Shown: one piece after another, positions 7,167-15,312 of the stretch
How positions within the stretch are numbered: the stretch's first letter is position 1
How the letters are laid out: each line of letters begins with the position of its first letter
From: UKL13-2 sp038236905
GTDB lineage: Bacteria; Pseudomonadota; Gammaproteobacteria; Burkholderiales; Usitatibacteraceae
Assembly (NCBI GenBank): GCA_038236905.1
Contig: JBBRZG010000033.1
Span: 1-30,610, forward strand
DNA: 30,610 bases
Direction of reading: 5' to 3'
Position numbers and translations under genes: made by a program
Notes under the pieces: model-generated
Seen by the model: the letters and a program-made list of their open reading frames with translations, nothing else
What the model was told of the DNA's origin: nothing
Database searches by the model: none

Positions 7167-8848
7167 ACGTCGTCCAAGCCGTTGATCGCGTGGTGCCGGA
7201 GCGTTATTGGGCGTGGGCGAGTTGCGTCATTCTCGCGGCGCTCTGTTTCGCGCTGGTGCTGGTGCATCCTGCGTGGTTGTGGCCTGGCCTGTTGTTTGCT
7301 TTGTTGAGCGTGGTCGGCATCATTGATTACTCACAAACCCGTCAGGCGATTCGCCGCAATTATCCGGTGATTGCGCATTTCCGGTTTATCTTTGAATTTA
7401 TTCGTCCTGAAATTCGCCAGTATTTTATCGAGGCCGATACCGAAGAGCTGCCGTTTTCGCGAGCTCAGCGCTCGATCGTTTATCAGCGCGCAAAACACGA
7501 TAGTGACAAGCGTCCGTTTGGCACCCAGTTGAACGTTTACGAAAGTGGCTACGAATGGATGAATCATTCGATCGCACCGGCTGAAATCAAGAGCCACGAT
7601 TTCCGACTGACGATCGGCGGGCCGGATTGTCTGCTGCCATATTCAGCCAGCGTGTTCAATATTTCGGCGATGAGTTTCGGCGCGCTGTCGGCGAACGCGA
7701 TCATGGCGCTGAATGAAGGCGCAGCGCAGGGGAATTTTTTTCATGACACCGGCGAGGGCTCGATATCGCAATATCACCGGCGCCAAACCACCGGTGCCAA
7801 CGCGGGCTCGGGGGGTGGCGCGATTGTGTGGGAACTGGGCTCGGGCTATTTCGGCTGCCGCGCCCCTGACGGCAGCTTTGACGCCGCGAAATTCGCCGAA
7901 AACGCGAACAGTGAACAAGTCAAAATGATTGAGATTAAGCTCTCGCAAGGTGCGAAACCTGGGCACGGCGGCGTATTGCCAGGGGCTAAAGTGACCATGG
8001 AAATTGCTGCCGCGCGCGGCGTCCCAATGGGCGAAGACTGCGTGTCGCCGGCTAAACATTCCGCGTTCTCCACGCCGCTGGAATTGCTTGGCTTTGTCAA
8101 AACCTTGCGCGAATTATGCGGCGGCAAACCGGTCGGCATCAAGCTGGCGATTGGTCATCCCTGGGAGTTGTTTGCCATTGTGAAAGCGATGCTGCAAACC
8201 AATATCACGCCCGATTTTATTGTTGTGGATGGTGGAGAGGGAGGAACAGGGGCGGCACCGTTGGAATTTACCGATCACGTCGGCGCGCCCCTGCGCGAGG
8301 GCCTAATGCTGGTACACAACACGCTGGTCGGCGTGGGCTTACGCGACCGTATCAAGATCGGCGCATCCGGCAAAATCGTTACCGCATTCGATATCGCCCG
8401 CATCATTGCCATGGGCGCGGATTTTTGCAATGCCGCCCGTGGCTTCATGTTCGCGCTGGGTTGCCTGCAAGCGCAGACTTGTCACACCGGAAACTGTCCA
8501 ACAGGCGTGACCACGCAAGACCCCCGGCGGATGCGCGCGCTGGTAGTGCCCGACAAAGCCGAACGTGTATTCCGGTTTCATAAAAATACCCTGGTCGCGC
8601 TGAAAGAATTGCTCGCCGCGGCGGGCCTTCATCACCCCAACGAGCTTGGCCCCGAACACGTTATCCGCCGGGTCTCGGCCACTGAAGTTCGTTCACTTGC
8701 CGCGCTGCACACGTGGGTGCCGCACGGTGAGTTGCTTACCAGCGTGCCATCGCATCCCGTTTTCAAAGTGTTTTGGGAAGTATCGCGTGCTGATACCTTT
8801 GCCGCGCCGCCGAATGTGTTGAACTCGTTGGGGTCGAAAGAGCGCTAA
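7160..8848 (+). CDS. FMN-binding glutamate synthase-family protein, membrane-anchored
   Basis: This 562-residue protein has the FMN/Fe-S synthase domain of the glutamate synthase large subunit (GltS, domain 2) but lacks the glutaminase domain. Two hydrophobic segments at about residues 19-36 and 40-56 probably anchor it. The synthase core shows NISAMSFGALSANAI, GEGSISQYH, GHGGVLPGAKV, DCVSPAKHSAFSTP and VVDGGEGGTGAAP. The cysteines C435-x5-C441-x4-C446 (CLQAQTCHTGNCPTG) match the 3Fe-4S site of GltS. Stand-alone proteins of this type are widespread but their reaction is mostly undefined; they may use ammonia or another donor, or do different chemistry. The start is the ATG at 7160; a five-codon ORF overlaps it. 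No gltD-like partner is nearby. Confidence 0.88.
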   Translation: MLNVVQAVDRVVPERYWAWASCVILAALCFALVLVHPAWLWPGLLFALLSVVGIIDYSQTRQAIRRNYPVIAHFRFIFEFIRPEIRQYFIEADTEELPFSRAQRSIVYQRAKHDSDKRPFGTQLNVYESGYEWMNHSIAPAEIKSHDFRLTIGGPDCLLPYSASVFNISAMSFGALSANAIMALNEGAAQGNFFHDTGEGSISQYHRRQTTGANAGSGGGAIVWELGSGYFGCRAPDGSFDAAKFAENANSEQVKMIEIKLSQGAKPGHGGVLPGAKVTMEIAAARGVPMGEDCVSPAKHSAFSTPLELLGFVKTLRELCGGKPVGIKLAIGHPWELFAIVKAMLQTNITPDFIVVDGGEGGTGAAPLEFTDHVGAPLREGLMLVHNTLVGVGLRDRIKIGASGKIVTAFDIARIIAMGADFCNAARGFMFALGCLQAQTCHTGNCPTGVTTQDPRRMRALVVPDKAERVFRFHKNTLVALKELLAAAGLHHPNELGPEHVIRRVSATEVRSLAALHTWVPHGELLTSVPSHPVFKVFWEVSRADTFAAPPNVLNSLGSKER

Positions 8849-8932
8849 GCGTTGGTGTTATTTAAAATTAGCGCGGGGCGCGCGCCTCGCATCTCAGCCG
8901 ATCTGGCAGATTGAGATCAATCACAAGAGCAT

Positions 8933-9838
8933 TCAATGCGTGTGTCCGCCGCCCAAGGTCGCAACAAAGCCCGCGCCTACAATCATTGCACCACCAATCC
9001 AGTCTTGCGTTCTGGTGACCTCGTCGGCCAGATAGTGGGCCGCAATCGCGGCGACAATGAGCTCGAACAACAGGATAACCGCCGCGCGGTTGGCGCTGAC
9101 TTTGGTCAGGCCATATTGCAGGGTCACGCTGGTGACGAGCAGGACGATGCCGATGATGCTGATCAGTAACATGTGCGGAGCGGCTTTGGGCAGCCAGGCC
9201 GCGACCACCGGGATTTGCCAGATTGCGACCGCGAGTGCGACCAGTGCCACGCCAATCGCCCCGGCCAGCGATTTCGCTTCGGGCGAGACGTTCGCGTTGC
9301 GCTTGACCAGCACGTTTGAGAGCGCAAATGTGAACCCGGCCGCCAGACCCAGCCATTCATAAGCATTTTGCGGCGCGGGCATACCCAGCTCGGAACGCCA
9401 CAACATCACGAACGCGCCGCTCATCGCCATCGCCATGGTGGCATAGCCTGCCCAGGTTAATTTTTCCTTCAACATCCACCGCGCGAGTGGTACCGTCCAC
9501 AGCGGGGCCAGATAAAAAAGCAGAACGATGCGGATGACCTCGGCTTCCATCACGGCGACCAGGTAGCACACGTTGGTGAGTCCCATCGCCAGACCAATCG
9601 CGATCATCCATTTCAGATTAGGCAAAAATTCTTGCCACGCGCGGCGGAATACGACTCCTCCCACGACGACCGTGACCGAATAACATAAGAAAGTGGCGAT
9701 CGGCGCCGCGAGCCCGCCCGATTGCATGATCCGAAACGGATACCAGAGGATGCCCCATGAGGTGGCGCCGAGCAACAACGCGAATATTGGCATGAGCGCC
9801 GGACGCGTGCCGACGAGTGAGTTTGAGTTTGGAATCAA
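8933..9838 (-). CDS. EamA/DMT-family transporter
   Basis: This is a very hydrophobic protein of about 301 residues with the ten-helix, two-domain layout of the drug/metabolite transporter superfamily. Each half begins with a helix containing small residues, and the second repeat starts near YEWLGLAAGFTFALSNVLVKR. A charged loop, RWMLKEKLTWAGY, lies between helices as is usual for EamA. The longest start is a TTG at 9838; an ATG at 9793 (MPIFALLLGATSWG) begins right at the first helix. Neither has a clear ribosome site, so the start is unsure. The substrate is unknown; relatives export amino acids, nucleosides or other metabolites. It diverges from the methyltransferase and converges with the preceding gene. 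Confidence 0.85.
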   Translation of the reverse strand: MIPNSNSLVGTRPALMPIFALLLGATSWGILWYPFRIMQSGGLAAPIATFLCYSVTVVVGGVVFRRAWQEFLPNLKWMIAIGLAMGLTNVCYLVAVMEAEVIRIVLLFYLAPLWTVPLARWMLKEKLTWAGYATMAMAMSGAFVMLWRSELGMPAPQNAYEWLGLAAGFTFALSNVLVKRNANVSPEAKSLAGAIGVALVALAVAIWQIPVVAAWLPKAAPHMLLISIIGIVLLVTSVTLQYGLTKVSANRAAVILLFELIVAAIAAHYLADEVTRTQDWIGGAMIVGAGFVATLGGGHTH

Positions 9839-9855
9839 GGCGGGAACCTTATAAT
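9829..9855 (+). promoter_or_regulatory. Candidate promoter for the methyltransferase
   Basis: A perfect TATAAT is at 9850-9855. A weak -35 candidate, TTGGAA at 9829-9834, lies 15 bases upstream; the spacing is shorter than ideal. Transcription would start near 9862 and give a leader of about 48 bases before the ATG at 9910. The element overlaps the start of the divergent transporter if that gene uses its TTG. Confidence 0.4.
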
Positions 9856-9909
9856 GATGATCTTGGGTTAGCCTTTACCGGAACCGCTATTTTAACAAGC
9901 TCATTCTCG

Positions 9910-10941
9910 ATGTCCACCAGCTCAGCACTCACATTTACCGGCGAACGCTTTCTACCTAACGAGGCGGGTGAAATGTGGGCGGAACATTGGCATCGGTATC
10001 ACGCTATTCAGCGTCTGGTGGCCGGTAAACGGGTGCTGGATGTGGCGTGTGGTGAAGGCTATGGCAGTGCGCTGCTGTCGCGAACGGCCGCCAAAGTGAG
10101 TGGTGTTGATATTTCAAGCGAGGCGATCGCGCATGCGAGCGACACGTATTCGACCCAGCCGAATTTGGAATTCATTGAAGCAAGCTGCACCAATCTGCCG
10201 TTTGCGGATCATTCATTCGAGGTTGTCGTGTCGTTTGAAACCATTGAGCACATCGCCGAACATGATGCGTTTCTGAACGAAATCAAACGCGTATTGATGC
10301 CCGACGGCTTGCTGGTTATTTCCTCGCCGAATAAAGCCGAATATTCCGATGCGCGTCAGTTTGCGAACGAGTTTCATGTAAAAGAGCTGTACCGCGACGA
10401 GCTGGCGGCGTTAATCTCGCCTCGCTTTCCGCATTCGCATTGGCACACTCAGCGCAATGGTTTTTATTCCTTGATTACACCAGAATCTGAATCAGACGCG
10501 CCGCCAAGCACGCAACAAAACCCTAGCACTGGCCGCCGTCTTGGAGCAATTTTGCCTGAAGATGCCCATGTAATAACGGTCTCCAAAACGGCACCGCAAG
10601 CCCATGCCAAAACACTTCCCGCCCTATATTTTTTGGTACTGGCCAGCGCGAACCAGGCCACGCTTGCACACGCCGTAATCGGCACATCCGTCTTTAGCGA
10701 CGCCGAAGAATTCGCGATGAACGACTATAAAAAAATCTACCGAGATCTGGTGTCGCTGGCGGCGAAACATCAGGTGTTGCACGATGAAATCGCGACGCTA
10801 CACTCACAAAATTCGCAGCTTATCCGCCAACTTTCCGAGCTGCGAAATGGCATTCAAGCGCCAGCCAGAACGACCATGACAGCCCCTTCATTGAAACCTG
10901 ATTCATGGTTCACGCGACTGATCGTACATCTCACCACTTAA
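9910..10941 (+). CDS. Class I SAM-dependent methyltransferase with C-terminal coiled-coil region
   Basis: This 343-residue protein has a Methyltransf_11-like domain. Motif I is VLDVACGEGYG at residues 42-52. The acidic residue that would contact the ribose is Asp67 in SGVDIS. VVVSFETIEHI and LMPDGLLVISSPNK supply later motifs. The ATG at 9910 places GERFLPNEAGEMWAEHWHRY at the N-terminus, typical of methyltransferases from surface-polysaccharide clusters; an in-frame non-ATG start further upstream (9817) would run through the promoter region. The last 90 residues hold a predicted coiled coil (YRDLVSLAAKHQVLHDEIATL onward) and a short polar tail. Coiled-coil tails of this sort often serve oligomerisation or docking to glycan-synthesis enzymes. 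The acceptor is unknown, and no glycosyltransferase gene is adjacent. Confidence 0.82.
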   Translation: MSTSSALTFTGERFLPNEAGEMWAEHWHRYHAIQRLVAGKRVLDVACGEGYGSALLSRTAAKVSGVDISSEAIAHASDTYSTQPNLEFIEASCTNLPFADHSFEVVVSFETIEHIAEHDAFLNEIKRVLMPDGLLVISSPNKAEYSDARQFANEFHVKELYRDELAALISPRFPHSHWHTQRNGFYSLITPESESDAPPSTQQNPSTGRRLGAILPEDAHVITVSKTAPQAHAKTLPALYFLVLASANQATLAHAVIGTSVFSDAEEFAMNDYKKIYRDLVSLAAKHQVLHDEIATLHSQNSQLIRQLSELRNGIQAPARTTMTAPSLKPDSWFTRLIVHLTT

Positions 10942-11000
10942 TTTATGCCGTTTATTTTTCATTCCTCATCCGCCAATTAACCTTTCACAAAAAAGTAAAT

Positions 11001-11852
11001 ATGAACCTCCCACAACTGCAAACCACCATCGAGTCCCTCTGGGAAATCCGTGCCGATTTAAATCCGCTCACCCACAAAACCAACACGGCCGTCGAGGCAG
11101 TGCAGCACGCGATAGACAAGCTGGACGCGGGCGAGCTGCGCGTGGCTGAAAAAATAAACGGCGAATGGGTCACACACCAATGGTTAAAAAAAGCCGTCCT
11201 CCTATCTTTCCGGTTGAGCGATAACGCAATGATGGGTGCTGAAAATGCCGAAACGATGTCCAGCGGATTCCCGAGATTTTTTGACAAGGTGCCGACTAAA
11301 TTCTCGAACTTTACCGACGCAGATTTTAAGGCGGGCGGCTATCGCGTGGTGCCGCCAGCAGTCGCGCGGCGTGGTTCGTTTATTGCAAAAAATGTGGTGC
11401 TGATGCCGTCATACGTGAACATCGGCGCGTATGTTGATGAAGGCGCAATGGTCGACACCTGGGCCACCGTCGGCTCATGTGCGCAGATCGGAAAGAACGT
11501 GCATTTAAGCGGTGGCGTCGGCATTGGCGGCGTGCTTGAGCCGTTGCAGGCGAACCCGACCATCATTGAAGATAATTGCTTTGTCGGTGCGCGCTCGGAA
11601 GTGGTTGAGGGCGTTATTGTTGGCGAAGGCTCGGTCATTTCGATGGGTGTTTTTATCGGTCAATCGACAAAAATATACAACCGCGCCACGCATGAAGTAA
11701 GCTACGGAAAAGTGCCGCCGTATTCAGTGGTAGTGTCGGGCAGCTTGCCGTCGCCGGATGGAAAATACAGTTTGTATTGTGCGGTGATCGTCAAGCAGGT
11801 TGACGCGCAAACGCGATCTAAAACCAGCATCAACGAATTACTGCGGGCTTGA
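11001..11852 (+). CDS. dapD: 2,3,4,5-tetrahydropyridine-2,6-dicarboxylate N-succinyltransferase
   Basis: DapD transfers succinyl from succinyl-CoA to tetrahydrodipicolinate in the succinylase branch of lysine and diaminopimelate synthesis. The 283 residues match the family. The N-terminal helical domain is followed by a left-handed beta-helix made of hexapeptide repeats (MPSYVNIGAYVDEGAMVDTW, VGSCAQIGKNVHLSGG, then IIEDNCFVGARSEVVEG). Conserved RRGSFIAKNVVLMPS and SGSLPSPDGKYSLYCAVIVK are present. I chose the ATG at 11001 because DapD proteins begin MxxLQxxIExLWE; an in-frame ATG at 10905 would overlap the methyltransferase end and adds 32 residues with no family match. There is no strong ribosome site. 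No other lysine gene (dapC, dapE) is in the window. Confidence 0.96.
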   Translation: MNLPQLQTTIESLWEIRADLNPLTHKTNTAVEAVQHAIDKLDAGELRVAEKINGEWVTHQWLKKAVLLSFRLSDNAMMGAENAETMSSGFPRFFDKVPTKFSNFTDADFKAGGYRVVPPAVARRGSFIAKNVVLMPSYVNIGAYVDEGAMVDTWATVGSCAQIGKNVHLSGGVGIGGVLEPLQANPTIIEDNCFVGARSEVVEGVIVGEGSVISMGVFIGQSTKIYNRATHEVSYGKVPPYSVVVSGSLPSPDGKYSLYCAVIVKQVDAQTRSKTSINELLRA

Positions 11853-11924
11853 TTTTCACGTCGAATTTCAGCTTGCGTTGCAGCACCATTAAGTCCGTCG
11901 AATATTAATTTCAGGGGAATAAAT

Positions 11925-13139
11925 ATGGCAGATGAATCACTGGCGCAAGCCGCACAAACGGTGGCAACCCCGGTTGCGCCGAGTTTTGAGGTGCCTGAAA
12001 AGCTGATGCTCCGGCTGTTCCGCCTGATGGCCGAAAAATCTGCGTCAGACGTTTTCATTTCGGCCGGCACCACGTTGCACATAAAGATTGATGGATTGGC
12101 ATCGCCGATCAACGCGCAGATCATGACGCCTCCCGCGATCAAAACGCTGGTGTACGACATCCTCACCCCGGAGCAAATTAAGTCTTTTGAGACCGAGAAA
12201 GAACTCAATTGCTCGATCGCGATGCAGGGTATTGGCAGCTTTCGGGTGAATGTGTTCTGGCAGCGTGGCTCGATTGCCTGCGTGGTGCGTTTTATTCGCC
12301 TGGATATTCCGACCATGCAGGAGCTGCAGTTGCCGCCGGTGCTGTCGCAGGTCATCATGGAAAAGCGCGGCTTGGTGCTGGTGGTTGGTGCCACCGGTTC
12401 GGGCAAATCAACGTCGCTTGCGTCAATGATTGATTACCGCAATCAAAAAGTGGCCGGGCATATCCTGACCTTTGAAGATCCGATTGAGTATTTGTTCAAA
12501 AGCAAAAAATCTATCATCAATCAGCGCGAAGTCGGCGTGGATACGCTGAGCTTCCCGGTCGCACTCAAAAACGCGATGCGCCAGGCACCGGATTGCATTT
12601 TGGTTGGCGAAATTCGCGATGTGGAAACCATGAAAATGGCGATGATGTATGCGCTGTCGGGCCACCTTTGTCTGGCTACGCTGCACGCCAACAACAGCTA
12701 TCACGCGCTAAACCGGATCATCAATTTTTTCCCGCTCGACCAGCGCGAAGTGTTGTTGGGCGATTTGGCGGTGTCTCTCAAATGTATCATCTCGCAGCGA
12801 CTCGTAAAGAATCTGGAAGGCGCGCGCACACCGGCGGTTGAAGTGTTGATGAATACGCAAAATATCGCCGATCTGATCACCGAGGGCGAAATCCGCGAGA
12901 TCAAGGACGCGATGGAAAAATCCTTGACGCCCGGTTCACAGACGTTTGAGCAGGATCTGTTCCGACTTATCAAAGCGCGAAAAATCAGCATCGAAGAAGC
13001 GATGCTCAATGCGGATTCCGCCACCAATTTGTCGCTGTTGGTCGGCAACGCTGGGATGATGGAAAGCCATAAAGTTTCCGATATGCCGACGCGCGGCGGT
13101 TCCGGCGGCCCCAACTTTAGTGAATTCAAAATCGGCTAG
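11925..13139 (+). CDS. pilU: PilT/PilU-family type IV pilus retraction ATPase, PilU-like
   Basis: This is a cytoplasmic hexameric ATPase of the GspE/PilT superfamily that helps retract type IV pili. It has 404 residues with an N-terminal PAS-like domain and a C-terminal RecA-like domain. Walker A is GATGSGKS at 155-162 (Lys161). The Asp box is TFEDPIEYLF, Walker B is DCILVGEIRD, and the His box is GHLCLATLHANN. The long C-terminal tail after the core and the overall pattern are closer to PilU than PilT. The ATG at 11925 follows CAGGGGAA. It lies 72 bp after dapD, an arrangement seen in other betaproteobacteria. No pilT or pilus subunit gene is here, so its PilT partner must be elsewhere. Confidence 0.9.
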   Translation: MADESLAQAAQTVATPVAPSFEVPEKLMLRLFRLMAEKSASDVFISAGTTLHIKIDGLASPINAQIMTPPAIKTLVYDILTPEQIKSFETEKELNCSIAMQGIGSFRVNVFWQRGSIACVVRFIRLDIPTMQELQLPPVLSQVIMEKRGLVLVVGATGSGKSTSLASMIDYRNQKVAGHILTFEDPIEYLFKSKKSIINQREVGVDTLSFPVALKNAMRQAPDCILVGEIRDVETMKMAMMYALSGHLCLATLHANNSYHALNRIINFFPLDQREVLLGDLAVSLKCIISQRLVKNLEGARTPAVEVLMNTQNIADLITEGEIREIKDAMEKSLTPGSQTFEQDLFRLIKARKISIEEAMLNADSATNLSLLVGNAGMMESHKVSDMPTRGGSGGPNFSEFKIG

Positions 13140-13151
13140 CGCGAGTTCCGA

Positions 13152-13616
13152 TTGGACGAGGCGACAGCATCACCGATCACGGTGAGGCGGATTGAGCAAC
13201 GTGATCGCGCGCAATGGCAGCCTATGTGGGATGGCTATAACGCGTTCTATGGTCGCCCGAATTTTCCGATGGAAATTACCGAGACCACGTGGTCAAGATT
13301 CTTTAATCCGGCCGAACCGGTTCACGGCCTGGTCGCGGAGCGAGATAATCAATTGCTCGGGCTCACGCACTATCTTTTTCATCGCAGTACCACGTCGATT
13401 GACCCCATCTTTTATCTGCAAGATTTATTCACGATTGAGGCCGCACGCGGCCATGGTGTGGGGCGCGCATTGATCAAAGCGGTGCGTGATCAAGCCCAGC
13501 TTGCGGGGTCTTCGCGTTTGTATTGGCAAACCCACGAAACCAACCACACCGCAATGAAGCTTTACGACAAGTTGGCCGAGAGAACCGGATTTTTGGTCTA
13601 TCGCCTGCCGCTGTGA
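13152..13616 (+). CDS. GNAT-family N-acetyltransferase
   Basis: This is a small acyl-CoA transferase of about 154 residues. The acetyl-CoA binding motif A is visible as LQDLFTIEAARGHGVGRALI (the R-x-x-G-x-G/A pyrophosphate loop), and motif B as NHTAMKLYDKLAERTGF near the C-terminus. The N-terminal RRIEQRDRAQWQPMWDGYNAFY is typical of small betaproteobacterial GNATs. The start is probably TTG at 13152, with GTG at 13182 as alternative; neither has a good ribosome site. It begins 13 bases after pilU and ends 15 bases before the next gene, so the three are probably cotranscribed. The acceptor is unknown. Confidence 0.85.
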   Translation: MDEATASPITVRRIEQRDRAQWQPMWDGYNAFYGRPNFPMEITETTWSRFFNPAEPVHGLVAERDNQLLGLTHYLFHRSTTSIDPIFYLQDLFTIEAARGHGVGRALIKAVRDQAQLAGSSRLYWQTHETNHTAMKLYDKLAERTGFLVYRLPL

Positions 13617-13631
13617 GGCTGCCAAAAACCC

Positions 13632-14963
13632 ATGCGCAATATTAGTAAACACCGCGTCGTGATGATTGTTGCGGCTGCGCTAGCGTTGCTTATATTTGCG
13701 TTTATCGCGTGGCGGCTGGGTTGGTTCGGCGTATCACCTGCTAAGCCTGAAACAGAGTCTCTATCAAAAGCGCCATCGTTTGCTCAGCCCAAAGTGAGCG
13801 ACGCGGTTGCGAATTTGACGCCTCCCTCGGCACGCGATGGCAACGGTGCTGCAAACCGGGAACCACCGCCGCCCGGCAAGCGGGGCGATAAAGAGACCGA
13901 AATAACGCAAACCGAATTGCCCGAGAGCCAACCCCAAGAAGTTTGTGGCTTGACCACGGCAGAGGCAAGCGCATTTTTTGCATCCCACGGAACGGTGAAT
14001 ATGCCTGATGTCAAGCCAGTGCTGGCTGAGGTGGTGTCTAGGCTGATTGAAAGCGATGATTTGCGCGAGAAAACACTCGGTCTTTATATTGTTGCGCGGC
14101 AGGCGGGTATGGCTGCGATGGAAGCGGAAAGGTTAAATTATCCCGGCTGCAAAAGCAGTGAGGCCTGCTCGGCCAAGCCATATGAGGCCATGCAGCAAGC
14201 ATTGCCCACCAATGCTGCTGCATTGGTAAATCTGGCGTTGACCACCGGCGATTTAGATGTTTATTCAGCCGCTTTGAGCGCTTGCTCGGGGGCCGCGACC
14301 GGAGCTTGCAGCGATGTGTCGGCTGCACGCTGGGCTGAAATGGAACCTGATAACGCGGTCGCATGGCTGATGGCTGCGAGTGAAGCTGACGCCAGAAAAG
14401 ATATTGCAGCGCGCGATGCAGCTTTACGGCGAGCGGTGACGGCGAAGGTATACAACACCCGCTTGCCGTCGATGGCTCCGATCATTACTTCAGATTCGGT
14501 GCGGTCATTGCCACCGCTCGTGCAAGCGTCAATGGAAAATGCGGCTTTTGGGGATTTAATGATGAGACCAAAGCAAGTTACAGACGGACTCATGCGCTAC
14601 TGTGTGCAATCTAAGCAAATGGTCGGTAATCGCCCTGAAACGTGTGATGCTCTCGCAACGACTCTGTTGGAAAAAGATGAAACGCTCTCTGCAGCGATGA
14701 CCGCAGCTGCAATCGGAAAAAGGGTCGGCTGGAGTAAGGAACGTTTGCAGGCGGTAGATGACGAGATTTCCGTGGCGGTGGGCTACAGCCTTTCACTCGC
14801 GGCATCGCCAACCGGGCTCTCATGTGATTCATTGACAAAATTAAATGAATTTTCACAGAAAATGGTCTTGATCGGCGAGCGCGCCGCTGTGCGGGAGCTC
14901 GTTAATAGTAGCGGCAAAACATTAGCAGAACTAGCTGCGTATTATCGTAAAAAAGGCGGATGA
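13632..14963 (+). CDS. Uncharacterised membrane-anchored protein
   Basis: I do not recognise this 443-residue protein. A short basic N-terminus (MRNISKHR) and one hydrophobic segment at about 9-28 suggest an inner-membrane anchor with the rest in the periplasm. A Pro/Lys/Glu-rich linker runs to about residue 100. The remainder is mainly helical and alanine-rich, with Cys residues in NYPGCKSSEACSAK, ALSACSGAATGACS, MRYCVQSK and PETCDAL that could form disulphides. The helical repeats around residues 185-270 (AALVNLALTTGDLDVYSAAL, AVAWLMAASEADARKDIAARD) look like degenerate TPR/Sel1-like units. It follows the GNAT gene by 15 bases. Function unknown; proximity to pilU is suggestive only. Confidence 0.75.
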   Translation: MRNISKHRVVMIVAAALALLIFAFIAWRLGWFGVSPAKPETESLSKAPSFAQPKVSDAVANLTPPSARDGNGAANREPPPPGKRGDKETEITQTELPESQPQEVCGLTTAEASAFFASHGTVNMPDVKPVLAEVVSRLIESDDLREKTLGLYIVARQAGMAAMEAERLNYPGCKSSEACSAKPYEAMQQALPTNAAALVNLALTTGDLDVYSAALSACSGAATGACSDVSAARWAEMEPDNAVAWLMAASEADARKDIAARDAALRRAVTAKVYNTRLPSMAPIITSDSVRSLPPLVQASMENAAFGDLMMRPKQVTDGLMRYCVQSKQMVGNRPETCDALATTLLEKDETLSAAMTAAAIGKRVGWSKERLQAVDDEISVAVGYSLSLAASPTGLSCDSLTKLNEFSQKMVLIGERAAVRELVNSSGKTLAELAAYYRKKGG

Positions 14964-15312
14964 GCGCGTCATGAGCAGCAGGTTAGGGTCGCAACAGATG
15001 GATGGCACAAATGATGGCCACAGATGGTAGTCCCAGAGTGCTTCAACGTTTCGTGTTGACAAGATACAACTTTCTAAAATTTCTGTAGTCTGAAATTGAA
15101 AGTCTAATAGCAGCGGGCATCTTGAGCCATAAGTGTTTCAAACGCCGCGCTGGTATTGGACATATAGTTTCTACTGCATAAATTCAGTGACCCGTTCGCG
15201 GTTTTGTATCGGCTTGTCTCAGCTCACACCCTCAATTCTGCAATTCATCGTGTCATGCTTTCTTGCGGGTTGCCTGGTTCGTAGACTGTGAACTTCTTAA
15301 ACGGGGGATCAC
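14964..15312. other. Intergenic region with a bulged dyad before the head-GIN gene
   Basis: No gene is supported in these 349 bases. A dyad spans 15070-15102: CTTTC and AATTTC (separated by TAA) face GAAATT and GAAAG across an 8-base loop. TTGACA occurs at 15056-15061, but no well-spaced -10 follows. A G-rich ribosome site (GGGGGAT) precedes the ATG at 15313. The dyad may be an operator or a weak RNA hairpin. Confidence 0.4.

Noticed and set aside
10905..11000. In-frame ATG extension of dapD by 32 residues overlapping the methyltransferase end.
   Set aside because: DapD proteins start at the MNLPQLQ-like segment; the extension has no family match.
15056..15080. TTGACA followed by TAAAAT as a promoter for the head-GIN gene.
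   Set aside because: The spacer is only 13 bases, too short for a normal sigma-70 promoter.
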